From NCBI GenBank assembly GCA_964559175.1, contig CAZLGT010000013.1, forward strand, positions 21,274 to 85,273: a stretch of 64,000 nt of DNA, given 5' to 3'. Position numbers and translations under genes: made by a program. This document shows, piece after piece, positions 52,283 through 61,070 of the stretch; the first letter of the stretch is position 1, and each line of letters opens with the position of its first letter. The notes under the pieces are model-generated. The model made no database searches, was not told where the DNA came from, and saw only the letters and a program-made list of their open reading frames with translations. The stretch is from Mariniphaga sp964559175. Its GTDB lineage: Bacteria > Bacteroidota > Bacteroidia > Bacteroidales > Prolixibacteraceae.

Positions 52283-52484
52283 CTGCCTTCTTTTTGAGCG
52301 AACTCATCAATTCTTTCGCGGAAGAATAAGAATTTACTTTTCCTTCTTCAACAGCATGGATCGCCTCAAGCGTCTCATCATTGGGAACATTTGTTTCCAC
52401 AACTCTGGCATAGCGGGTGGATTTTAAAAATTCAACCATCTTTTTAGCTTCCTCCGACCGGGTATCTATTATTACTGTTGTCAT
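52275..52484 (-). CDS. Orphan antitoxin (partner of a deleted YafQ-like toxin)
   Basis: A 69-residue protein: MTTVIIDTRSEEAKKMVEFL, then 'EAIHAVEEGKVNSYSSAKEL', a pattern common in Bacteroidota RelB/DinJ-like antitoxins paired with YafQ-type toxins. The frame is complete. The overlapping toxin gene downstream is reduced to 23 codons, so this gene now stands alone. It could still neutralise a related toxin encoded elsewhere or act as a DNA-binding regulator. Confidence 0.75.
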   Translation of the reverse strand: MTTVIIDTRSEEAKKMVEFLKSTRYARVVETNVPNDETLEAIHAVEEGKVNSYSSAKELMSSLKKKAGV

Positions 52485-52589
52485 AAAAAGTTTTCAATTG
52501 AATTCTTACAAACTTACAAAAAATTTCCAGCATGTTTAAATCTGAAAAATTAGAACTATACAGCCAAACTCCCCTCATCCAAATATTCC

Positions 52590-52597
52590 TAACTTTG
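52590..52597 (+). promoter_or_regulatory. Promoter -7 box of pabB
   Basis: TAACTTTG is a perfect TANNTTTG match ending 9 bases before the pabB ATG. The leader would be only about 3 bases. No -33 TTG is visible. Confidence 0.45.
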
Positions 52598-52606
52598 CAG
52601 ACATAG

Positions 52607-53578
52607 ATGAAAAATGCGGAAAAAATACAGATTGAAATGAACCGCCTTGGAAGCCGGGGCAAACCCTTTGTTTTTCTGATGGATTTCCTGATGGAAAATC
52701 CGCTGATTTTTTCTTTTGATTCAACGCCGGAAGAACTGCAATGGCAAACGACCGCAAAAAGCTCCGTTCCAAATTCAGAAAAAAAACCCGAAATAAAATA
52801 TTGGAATACCTTTCCGGTCGCCTTTTCAGAATACAAAAAGGGCTTCGATTTGGTGCAGAAACACATTCACAATGGCGACACCTATTTGCTGAATTTTACT
52901 CAGCCAACACGGGTGGAAACCAACCTTTCGCTGAATGAGATTTTCCAAATCAGCAAGGCGCCCTACAAAGTTCTGCTTCCGAAAAAATTTGTGTGCTTTT
53001 CACCCGAGCCGTTTGTGAAAATTGAAAAGGGGCAAATCAGTTCATTTCCCATGAAAGGAACCATAGACGCCGGAACGGAAAACGCTGAAGAGCTGATTCT
53101 TTCCGATTCGAAAGAACTGGCCGAACACAACACCATTGTAGATTTAATCCGCAACGATTTAAGTCTGGCAGCCGAAAATGTTCAGGTGGAAAAATTCAGG
53201 TATCTGGAACACATTCGAACCAACAACAGGGATTTGTGGCAGGTGAGCTCCAAAATCACCGGTAATTTACCCGAAAACTACGCATCAAAAATTGGCGACA
53301 TATTGTTCTCCATGCTTCCGGCAGGATCCATTTCAGGAGCGCCCAAAAAGAAAACCATGGAAATTATTCGCGCAGCTGAAAATTACGATCGGGGTTATTA
53401 CACCGGAGTTTTTGGTGTTTTCGACGGCAAAAACCTGGACAGCTGCGTACTCATCCGGTTCATTGAAAACCAAAATGGCCGGCTGGTTTATAAAAGCGGA
53501 GGCGGCATTACTTTTATGAGCAAAGCCGAAACCGAATACGAAGAAATGCTGAAAAAAGTGTATGTACCCATTGGTTGA
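52607..53578 (+). CDS. pabB: Aminodeoxychorismate synthase component I
   Basis: A 323-residue chorismate-utilising enzyme, shorter than E. coli PabB because the N-terminal domain is reduced. It makes 4-amino-4-deoxychorismate for folate. Core motifs are 'FPMKGTIDAG', 'KELAEHNTIVDLIRNDLSL', 'DILFSMLPAGSISGAPKKKT' and 'YYTGVFGVFDG'. 'IDAG' at the position where active-site 'KGT' follows fits PabB rather than TrpE. The next gene, pabC-like, overlaps by 17 bases. No pabA is adjacent; a shared TrpG/PabA elsewhere would supply ammonia. Confidence 0.9.
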   Translation: MKNAEKIQIEMNRLGSRGKPFVFLMDFLMENPLIFSFDSTPEELQWQTTAKSSVPNSEKKPEIKYWNTFPVAFSEYKKGFDLVQKHIHNGDTYLLNFTQPTRVETNLSLNEIFQISKAPYKVLLPKKFVCFSPEPFVKIEKGQISSFPMKGTIDAGTENAEELILSDSKELAEHNTIVDLIRNDLSLAAENVQVEKFRYLEHIRTNNRDLWQVSSKITGNLPENYASKIGDILFSMLPAGSISGAPKKKTMEIIRAAENYDRGYYTGVFGVFDGKNLDSCVLIRFIENQNGRLVYKSGGGITFMSKAETEYEEMLKKVYVPIG

Positions 53579-54164
53579 AACCATAAAATGCAAAGACGGG
53601 GAACTTTCAAATCTCCCTTATCATCAGGCGCGTTTCAACCTGACCCGCCGGGCTTTTTTTCGATCTAAAGAACAGATAAGCCTCGAAAAAATCATTGAAA
53701 TTCCAGAAAAATTCCAAAACGGGATTTTTCGTTGCAGGGTGGTTTACGGTGAGCGAATTGAAAAAATCGAATTTCTTCCCCATCAGTACCGGAATGTAAA
53801 AAGTTTGAAACTGATTGAAGACAATAAAATGGATTACCGGTTTAAATTCACAAACCGCGATAGATTAAATTCGCTTTTTGAACAACGCGGAAATTGCGAC
53901 GACATTCTTATCGTAAAAAACGGATTCATTACCGACAGTTTCATTGCCAACGTAGTATTTTTCGATGGACGGAAATGGTGGACACCCGATACACCGTTGT
54001 TGCCAGGCACACAGCGCGCCAGGCTCATTCACGAAAAAAAAATATCCGTTTGCCCCTTAACCCCCGGTGATTTACCCAAATACGAAAAGGCCGGTTTAAT
54101 AAATGCCATGCAGGATTTGGAGGAAATGCCTGAAATCAGCATCGCAAATATTGTCACTTTTTAA
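53562..54164 (+). CDS. pabC: Aminodeoxychorismate lyase-like class IV aminotransferase
   Basis: A 200-residue fold-type IV PLP enzyme, shorter than typical PabC (about 270). It has 'NLPYHQARFNLTRRAFF', the region 'NRDRLNSLFEQRGNCDDILI', 'KNGFITDSFIANVVFFDGRK' and 'TPLLPGTQRARLI', the class IV motif pattern. PabC splits aminodeoxychorismate to p-aminobenzoate and pyruvate. The 17-base overlap with pabB implies translational coupling and supports the assignment. The reduced N-terminus is usual for Bacteroidota homologues. Confidence 0.88.
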   Translation: MYPLVETIKCKDGELSNLPYHQARFNLTRRAFFRSKEQISLEKIIEIPEKFQNGIFRCRVVYGERIEKIEFLPHQYRNVKSLKLIEDNKMDYRFKFTNRDRLNSLFEQRGNCDDILIVKNGFITDSFIANVVFFDGRKWWTPDTPLLPGTQRARLIHEKKISVCPLTPGDLPKYEKAGLINAMQDLEEMPEISIANIVTF

Positions 54165-54319
54165 CCACAAACAGATAATTAAAAAACCAAATTCCTCTAA
54201 TCGGGTTAATATTTCATAAAAAATATCCAATTTTCAACAAGAAATCTTCTGGTTTTCTGGTTATTTTTGATAGTTGTCTGTAAGAGGCTTTTTCTAACAA
54301 AACAATAAAGCTGGTAGTT

Positions 54320-55099
54320 ATGGCAAAAATCTATTATGTTGGCGACTGGGCTGTTCTAATGGGGCCCATATTTGCTGAATCACCCTTTAATTACGAATAC
54401 AAGGGAATTGACATTTTCAACTACGGCGAATGGCTGATGAATGCCTTTCAGTCGTCGAACGAACACTATGTAAAATCGGTGCCCGCCTGGGATTTTTACA
54501 AAATGGGACCCGGCGAATACGAAAAAATCCTGGAAGAATATGATGTAGTGGTTTTCAGCGACATTGAAGCCAAAAACTTCCAGCTGGCACCCAACTTTTT
54601 CGACCGCGAAAAAATGGGAAAAGGCATTTTGACCATGCCCGACCGCTGCCGCCTGACCAACGACTGGGTAAAAAGCGGTAAAAGTGTGCTATTTATGGGC
54701 GGCTGGCTTTCTTATTCGGGAGAAATTGGCAAAGGCGGCTGGGGCCGGACCAAACTGAAAGAAATAATCCCGGTTCAGTGCCTCGAAGGTGATGACCTTG
54801 TGGAAAGCACCGAAGGATTTTTTCCGATTGCAGATCCCAAATGGCAAAACTTTTTTGGCGAAGTTAAATTAAACGAAATGCCTCCGATTTTGGGCTACAA
54901 CCAAACCAAAGAACGCGAAGGGTTCGATACTATTTTGCGCATAAAGGAGACCGGCGACCCGCTGCTGGTTTACGGCGAAATTGAAAAAGGAAAAGTGCTG
55001 GCCTACATGAGCGACCCCGCTCCACACTGGGGCTGCAACATTGTTTACTGGGAACATTACAACGCATTTTGGCTCAAATGTCTTGATTTAATTCTCTGA
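54320..55099 (+). CDS. Class I glutamine amidotransferase-like protein (PF07090 type)
   Basis: A 259-residue cytoplasmic protein. 'YDVVVFSDIEAKNF', 'WVKSGKSVLFMGGWLSYSGE', 'IGKGGWGRTKLKEIIPV' and the C-terminal 'GKVLAYMSDPAPHWGCNIVY' match the putative amidotransferase family that includes YtfJ-like/DUF1355 proteins. The usual catalytic Cys of class I amidotransferases is replaced by 'MGGWLS', so it may lack that activity; sugar metabolism loci often carry it. It is followed by the PqaA-like gene after 31 bases. Confidence 0.75.
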   Translation: MAKIYYVGDWAVLMGPIFAESPFNYEYKGIDIFNYGEWLMNAFQSSNEHYVKSVPAWDFYKMGPGEYEKILEEYDVVVFSDIEAKNFQLAPNFFDREKMGKGILTMPDRCRLTNDWVKSGKSVLFMGGWLSYSGEIGKGGWGRTKLKEIIPVQCLEGDDLVESTEGFFPIADPKWQNFFGEVKLNEMPPILGYNQTKEREGFDTILRIKETGDPLLVYGEIEKGKVLAYMSDPAPHWGCNIVYWEHYNAFWLKCLDLIL

Positions 55100-55130
55100 T
55101 TTCAAAAACTAATTTACAAATCGAAATGCC

Positions 55131-56483
55131 ATGAAAAAAACTTTAAAATTTCCACTGTTTGGGTTACTTCTTTTTTTTCTGATATTTTCTTGCAAAACAC
55201 AAAAAGAGGTCACACCCGAAACGGCTCTGGAGGCTTATCTGACCAACAATGACAACTCTTTTGCCTGGGAATTAAACGACAAGCAGGAACTGAACAGAGC
55301 AATGCTCTACAACCTGCTGGTCACATCCCAGAAATGGCGGGAATACACCTGGCGTCATCAAGTTGCAGTAATTGTTCCGAAAGAAATAAAACACGACGGA
55401 GCGCTGCTGTTTATTTCCGGCGGCAGCAACAAGAATGAAATGCCCAACTGGAAAAAACCCGACGATGAAACCATTCAGATGCTGGAATTGATTGCACAAA
55501 AAAACAGCGCTATTGTTGCGGTGGTTTTTAATGTCCCCAATCAACCGCTTTTTGGCGATCTTACGGAAGATGAAATTATTTCATTAACATTTCACAACTA
55601 CCGGAATGACAGGGACTTTACCTGGCCGTTGCTTTTTTCCATGGTGAAAAGTGCCATTCGTGCCATGGATGCTGTGCAGGCATTTTCACAGGAAACACTG
55701 AACCACAAAATCAACCGGTTCCTGGTTTCCGGCGCATCGAAACGTGGCTGGACCACCTGGCTCACCGGAGCAAGTGATCCACGTGTAGAGGCCATTGCTC
55801 CCATGGTTATCGACATGCTGAATATGCCCAAAAGCATCAGCTACCATGTGGAAGCCTGGGGTGACTACAGTATTCAGATTCAGGATTATGTGGAACTGGG
55901 TATTGCGCAGGATGTGAACACACCCGACGGGCAGGAACTCACCGCTATGATCGATCCGTTTTCCTATCGTGATAAACTCACCATGCCTAAATTCATTTTA
56001 AACGGAACCAACGATGAATACTGGCCTGCCGATGCTATTAAACATTACATCGATGAAATTCCGGGCGAAAATTACCTGCATTATGTTCCCAATGCCGGGC
56101 ATGGTCTGGGCGATAAAAAGCAGGCCATTCAGGCACTGAGTTCGTTTTTTGCCGAAACCTTGCAAAAAAAGGACTATCCGAAATGTTCGTGGAGTTTCGA
56201 AGAAAACGGACAGGAAATCATGGTAAAAATTGATGTTTCAAAAGACAAACTGGCCGGAGTTCATTTATGGACCTGCGATTCAGAAGATCGCGATTTCAGA
56301 GACAATGAATTCACAAGCCAGGTGATCGATACTGAACCGGCAGATCAAATTTCAGTTATTATAAATTACCCTGTTTCAGGATTCAGGGCATTCTATATCG
56401 ATTTGATCTATCCTGATCCGAATGGTGATACATATTCGAAGAGCACCCGCATGTTTGTGGCAGATTCTGACAAGGTACTTTAA
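55131..56483 (+). CDS. PhoPQ-activated pathogenicity-related (PqaA-like) lipoprotein
   Basis: A 450-residue exported lipoprotein. The signal peptide ends in a lipobox with Cys at residue 21 ('FFLIFSCKTQ'). The body matches the PqaA family alpha/beta hydrolase fold: 'GGSNKNEMPNWKKPDDETIQ', nucleophile region 'FLVSGASKRGWTTWLTGASD', 'PRVEAIAPMVIDMLNM', 'FILNGTNDEYWPADAIKHYI' and 'YVPNAGHGLGDKKQAI' supply Ser, Asp and His. Its substrate is unknown. It is upstream of, and codirectional with, the SusCD locus. Confidence 0.88.
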   Translation: MKKTLKFPLFGLLLFFLIFSCKTQKEVTPETALEAYLTNNDNSFAWELNDKQELNRAMLYNLLVTSQKWREYTWRHQVAVIVPKEIKHDGALLFISGGSNKNEMPNWKKPDDETIQMLELIAQKNSAIVAVVFNVPNQPLFGDLTEDEIISLTFHNYRNDRDFTWPLLFSMVKSAIRAMDAVQAFSQETLNHKINRFLVSGASKRGWTTWLTGASDPRVEAIAPMVIDMLNMPKSISYHVEAWGDYSIQIQDYVELGIAQDVNTPDGQELTAMIDPFSYRDKLTMPKFILNGTNDEYWPADAIKHYIDEIPGENYLHYVPNAGHGLGDKKQAIQALSSFFAETLQKKDYPKCSWSFEENGQEIMVKIDVSKDKLAGVHLWTCDSEDRDFRDNEFTSQVIDTEPADQISVIINYPVSGFRAFYIDLIYPDPNGDTYSKSTRMFVADSDKVL

Positions 56484-56592
56484 TTTTTCGGAGAGTATAT
56501 CTCATTCATAAACATGAAGTTCATTTGCTTTTATTTTGATAAAATATCTGTAACTTGTATAAATAAATATGATAACCAAATAATTAAAAACT

Positions 56593-57606
56593 ATGAAACG
56601 AAAACTGTTTTATTTTATCTTAATCTTTTGCTGCATTATGGTTGTTTTGCTGCCATCGTGTAAGGAAGATGAAACACGTCCCACTTTTCCGCTTTCAGCA
56701 GAAATATTTCACAGTTCGGTGGGAAAACAAGTCGCATTTACTGCACTCACCCACAGTGCAGTAACCTGGAGCTGGGATTTTGGCGACGGCAACAACAGTA
56801 CCGAGAAAAACCCGGTGCACGTTTATGAAGAAGGCGGATACTATGTAGCCACCTTAACAGCAAGCGACAATGCCGGAAATTCGGTATCAAAAGAGGTAAA
56901 ACTGGCTATTGAACTTACGCCTTATGCATTGCTTACCGGCGATCATACGGCCGATGATTACGACGGCAAAACCTGGAAACTGTCTGCTGGCCATTCGGTT
57001 AACGACAAACTTGTAAATTCTGATGCCTCATTGTCATTGATGGACAAAAGCATTGAATATTTGCCAACCGGAGCTTTCGATATGTATTTAGGGTTACCGG
57101 AAGCATACAACGACGAATTTACTTTCTATTACGACGGCAGCTATAAGCAAAACACAACCGATGGAACCTCATTCGGTGGAATTGTTTATGCAATGGTTTT
57201 GCAACAGTTCGGAATGACTTCCATTACCAAAACCGGGGGGAAGGCTGTTTTTGGCCAGGATGCATTTGCCATAACTACCTATACACCTGACAATAACGCA
57301 ACATTTACATTAACAGAAAACGAAGATTTCATTATCCCTACCATTCCAAATTTTGCTACCGGAGTGCAGCCTCCCGGAATTCCGGTTGTTACATACAGCA
57401 ACGTTATGACCCTTGATTTCTCGGGTCAAACAGCGTTTGTCGGTGTGAGGGACTTTCACAGAAAAGTGATTGTTGAAGAAATTACCAACAACTCCATGCG
57501 GCTGGTTATGTTTTTAACCATGAGCCCTGACGCAATTGTGAGCCAGGACCCGCTGATTGCTTTAAGTACAACAGCTATGATTCTCACGTTTACTGTAGTT
57601 AATTAA
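56593..57606 (+). CDS. PKD-domain surface lipoprotein of the SusCD locus
   Basis: A 337-residue lipoprotein: signal peptide with lipobox Cys at residue 23 ('VVLLPSCKED'), a PKD domain (about 35-110; 'VTWSWDFGDGNNSTEKNPVH', 'VYEEGGYYVATLTASDNAGN'), then about 220 residues of beta-rich sequence I do not recognise ('TWKLSAGHSVNDKLVNSDA'). It is the first gene of the SusC-SusD operon (20 bases before susC) and probably helps capture the ligand at the cell surface, as SusE/F-type proteins do. Confidence 0.82.
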   Translation: MKRKLFYFILIFCCIMVVLLPSCKEDETRPTFPLSAEIFHSSVGKQVAFTALTHSAVTWSWDFGDGNNSTEKNPVHVYEEGGYYVATLTASDNAGNSVSKEVKLAIELTPYALLTGDHTADDYDGKTWKLSAGHSVNDKLVNSDASLSLMDKSIEYLPTGAFDMYLGLPEAYNDEFTFYYDGSYKQNTTDGTSFGGIVYAMVLQQFGMTSITKTGGKAVFGQDAFAITTYTPDNNATFTLTENEDFIIPTIPNFATGVQPPGIPVVTYSNVMTLDFSGQTAFVGVRDFHRKVIVEEITNNSMRLVMFLTMSPDAIVSQDPLIALSTTAMILTFTVVN

Positions 57607-57626
57607 ACCGAATCAAATTAATCGAT

Positions 57627-60600
57627 ATGAAATCAGAATATTTATTCAATACCAAAATAAAACACCTGTTTTTTCTGATTCTGACCATAGGGTTATTCCT
57701 GTTTTCAGGGAAACCTGTTTGGGCCGCAGATGGATCAGGTCAATTTCAGGCAGAACAAAACACAGTAAGGGTGACCGGCACAGTTACCTCGGCCACTGAC
57801 GGCACCCCGCTACCGGGTCTTAGCATCATTGTAAAGGGAACTTCAACAGGAACTGTTACCAATTCAGATGGGAATTACACCCTAAATGTTCCGGCTGACG
57901 GCACTCTGGTTTTTTCTTTTGTGGGATTCAGAACACAGGAAGTAGCTGTTCAGGGCCGTAACGTAATTCATGTAGTAATGGAAGAAAGCGTTGAAGCCCT
58001 GGAAGAAGTAATTGTAACTGCACTGGGTATAAAACGCGAAGAAAAATCGCTGGGGTTTTCAGTCGGCAGGGTTACCGGCGATGAACTTACACGGGTTGCC
58101 CAGGAAAATGTTTTAAACTCGATGGCCGGAAAAGTATCGGGCGTAACCATCAATTCCACCGGTGGCGCCGGCTCATCGGTAAGCATGGTCATCAGGGGAG
58201 CAACCTCCATGAGTACCGATAACCAGCCGCTGTTTGTGGTGGATGGCGTGCCCATGTCGAATACGGTAAATAATGTTGGCGGATTTGGAGCAGACAACCG
58301 TGTTGACTACGGAAATGCCATTGCCGACCTCGATCCTGAAACCATTGAAAGCGTTTCCATCCTGAAAGGCCCCAGTGCAGCGGCACTATACGGCACACGG
58401 GCAGGAAACGGCGTTGTGCTTATTACTACAAAAAAAGGAGCTGCTGGAGAAGGAATGAAGGTAACTGTAACATCCAATACTGTACTGGACATTCCTGCTC
58501 GGTTTTTAAATGTGCAAACCCAGTTTGCCACCGGATTCTTCTCTTTTAGACCCGAAAACGTAGGGGGAATTCTTCCACCCATAAGTGCCGGTGACGGAAC
58601 CGGAGCAGGCCCTGAGAACGATCAGGGATTTTGGGCAGAACAGTGGCATTCACCACTGGATGCCAACGGGGTTCCGGTACCCATCGAAGTGAGGTCCTAC
58701 CCCAACAACATCCAAAATTTTATCAACGATTACGGTTTTACCACTACCAATGGTGCATCCATTACAAACAGCAGCCAGGTACTGAATTACAGGCTTGGAG
58801 TGACCAATATGACCCATAACGGTCTTGTCCCCAATTCCGATCTTCATAAAAACAGCATCACCCTGGCGGCAACCTCAAAAATGCGCGATAACTTCTCGGT
58901 AAGTACCGACCTTAACTTTACCAATACCTGGGCCGATAACCGCCCGGCTTCCAACCGGGGAACAAACCCGCTTCAATGGGCATACAACCAACCGACCAAC
59001 ATCGATATCCAATTGCTGGAAAATTACGGTTCGGGAAATAACATAAAACGGGTTTCGGGCAACCACGAAAACCCCTATTATCTGGCTTACGATGTAAACA
59101 ACAGTTTCAACCGCTACCGCATTTACGGAAACATTGTGGCCAACTGGCAAATCTCGCCCAATTTCAGTTTAATGGGCCGCATGACGCTCAATAAAACCGA
59201 CGAGGTTCGCGAAACCAAAATGGCGCCCGGCTACACCAATGAACCCAATAACGGAGCTTACGGAATTGTGACCAGCAACGGGCTCGAGCGCAACCTGGAT
59301 GCACTGGCAACCTATATCAATGAATGGGGCAATTTATCGTTGACCACTTCTGTCGGAGGAAATCTGCTTTACTCCAAAAATTCCAATATAAGTAATTCTT
59401 CCAAATCCGGTTCCGGACTGGTTGTTCCCAATGTTTTTACTGTTCAGAATATTAGTTCGGGGGCATTGGTTTACAGCAACCGGAGAAGCCAACGGGCAAT
59501 TAACAGTGTATATGCATTGGCAAACCTGGGTTGGAATGATATCATTTACCTTGATATAACGGCCAGAAATGACTGGTCGAGTACCCTCATGTCTGAAAAC
59601 CGTTCTTATTTTTATCCCTCTGCTTCGCTGAGCATAATGGCAGACCAAATAGTAGACATGGGAGACAAAGTGAATATTTTCAAGATAAGAGGAGGCTGGG
59701 CACAGGTAGGAAACGACACAGACCCGTATCAGTTATTTGCTACCTATGAAGACGCCGGACAGTGGGGTGATGCCATCAGCTTGACAAAGCCGGGTGATTT
59801 ACTGATCCCTAATTTGCTGCCCGAAAAAGCGACATCTTTTGAAATTGGCACCGACATCAGGCTGTTTTCCAACAGATTGAGATTTGACGGAACGTATTAT
59901 GCTGTCAATAACAGAAATCAAATTTTCAATATCCCGTTAGCCTCGTCAACAGGTTACAGCAGCATTAATGTTAATGCAGGACTGTTACAAAGCAAAGGAG
60001 TGGAATTTTTGCTGGGCATAACGCCGGTGAAAACAACAAACTGGCGCTGGGACCTTGATTTGAACTTCACAAAAAGCGATACCTGGATTCTGGAACTGGT
60101 CGATGAGCTGGAGTTTATTGAATTTTGGAATCAGGCCCGGGTGAAAAACATAGGCTATGTGAAAAACGACGCACTTGGGCAGGATGGCCGGGTAGGAAAC
60201 CTGTATTCACGAAAAGTGAGAAGGGTTACCGATAAAAACTCGGAATATTACGGCTTCCCTATACTCAGTACCGGACAGGAAGTTGAGTGGGAAGGCGAAG
60301 AAGAGTATTCGCTGGTTGGCAATTACAACCCCGATTTCATTATGGGCTTGCAGTCGTCGCTTTCGTTTAAAAACTTTACACTGAATATGACCTTCGACTG
60401 GCGTTATGGCGGACAGTATGTGTCGCAAACCTACCGCTATTTATCGGAATCGCTGCACACCCGAAGCTGGCTCGACGAGCTGGTTCATCCCGGCGATTTG
60501 GGTGGTGGTCCCAGTCAGGCACTGCGCGACTGGGTGCTGGCCAACAAAGATGAATTGCTGCTGAGCGACCGGTTGCGACCGGTCGGTGGACCAACTCCCG

Positions 60601-61052
60601 AATACGGCGGATTCTCCGAGAGCCTGAGCGGGGTAACAGTATATGACGGAACTTTTGCACCAGGTGTGCTGGGTTACCACGATGAAAATGGAAATTTCAT
60701 CCTTGAAAATGAAAATTTAGGAGGAGAAGGAACAACTTTTATTCCTTATGTACTGAGCTATCCATGGGATATTGGCACAACAAATATGTTCGATGCCGAC
60801 TATGTAAAACTCCGCGAAATTTCACTTAGCTACATGCTGCCCAACAGAATTTCTCAAAAGATGGGGCTCGAAAATGTGAATTTTTCTGTTTACAGCCGGA
60901 ATATTATGCTATGGACCAAAGACTCCAACCTGAGAGTTGACCCGGAAAGAGCCTATCAGGCCGAAGGAGGCAGGTTTCTTCAGGGTGTTGAACGATACAA
61001 TGTTGAACCATGGGTAGTTCCCATTGGCTTTAAAGTAGGTTTTACGTTTTAA
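57627..61052 (+). CDS. SusC/RagA-family TonB-dependent outer-membrane transporter
   Basis: A 1141-residue receptor. After the signal peptide ('LFLFSGKPVWA') come a carboxypeptidase-regulatory-like domain (about 48-122; 'VTGTVTSATDGTPLPGLSII'), a TonB box ('EEVIVTALGIKREEKSLGFS'), the plug ('NVLNSMAGKVSGVTINSTGG', 'NVLSGVTI'-like signature, 'VDGVPMSNTVNN', 'SVSILKGPSAAALYGTRAGN') and a 22-strand barrel ending in 'PIGFKVGFTF'. It imports large ligands with its SusD partner 18 bases downstream. No glycoside hydrolase genes are in reach, so the ligand is open. Confidence 0.95.
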   Translation: MKSEYLFNTKIKHLFFLILTIGLFLFSGKPVWAADGSGQFQAEQNTVRVTGTVTSATDGTPLPGLSIIVKGTSTGTVTNSDGNYTLNVPADGTLVFSFVGFRTQEVAVQGRNVIHVVMEESVEALEEVIVTALGIKREEKSLGFSVGRVTGDELTRVAQENVLNSMAGKVSGVTINSTGGAGSSVSMVIRGATSMSTDNQPLFVVDGVPMSNTVNNVGGFGADNRVDYGNAIADLDPETIESVSILKGPSAAALYGTRAGNGVVLITTKKGAAGEGMKVTVTSNTVLDIPARFLNVQTQFATGFFSFRPENVGGILPPISAGDGTGAGPENDQGFWAEQWHSPLDANGVPVPIEVRSYPNNIQNFINDYGFTTTNGASITNSSQVLNYRLGVTNMTHNGLVPNSDLHKNSITLAATSKMRDNFSVSTDLNFTNTWADNRPASNRGTNPLQWAYNQPTNIDIQLLENYGSGNNIKRVSGNHENPYYLAYDVNNSFNRYRIYGNIVANWQISPNFSLMGRMTLNKTDEVRETKMAPGYTNEPNNGAYGIVTSNGLERNLDALATYINEWGNLSLTTSVGGNLLYSKNSNISNSSKSGSGLVVPNVFTVQNISSGALVYSNRRSQRAINSVYALANLGWNDIIYLDITARNDWSSTLMSENRSYFYPSASLSIMADQIVDMGDKVNIFKIRGGWAQVGNDTDPYQLFATYEDAGQWGDAISLTKPGDLLIPNLLPEKATSFEIGTDIRLFSNRLRFDGTYYAVNNRNQIFNIPLASSTGYSSINVNAGLLQSKGVEFLLGITPVKTTNWRWDLDLNFTKSDTWILELVDELEFIEFWNQARVKNIGYVKNDALGQDGRVGNLYSRKVRRVTDKNSEYYGFPILSTGQEVEWEGEEEYSLVGNYNPDFIMGLQSSLSFKNFTLNMTFDWRYGGQYVSQTYRYLSESLHTRSWLDELVHPGDLGGGPSQALRDWVLANKDELLLSDRLRPVGGPTPEYGGFSESLSGVTVYDGTFAPGVLGYHDENGNFILENENLGGEGTTFIPYVLSYPWDIGTTNMFDADYVKLREISLSYMLPNRISQKMGLENVNFSVYSRNIMLWTKDSNLRVDPERAYQAEGGRFLQGVERYNVEPWVVPIGFKVGFTF

Positions 61053-61070
61053 TCACTAAAAATTAGAATC

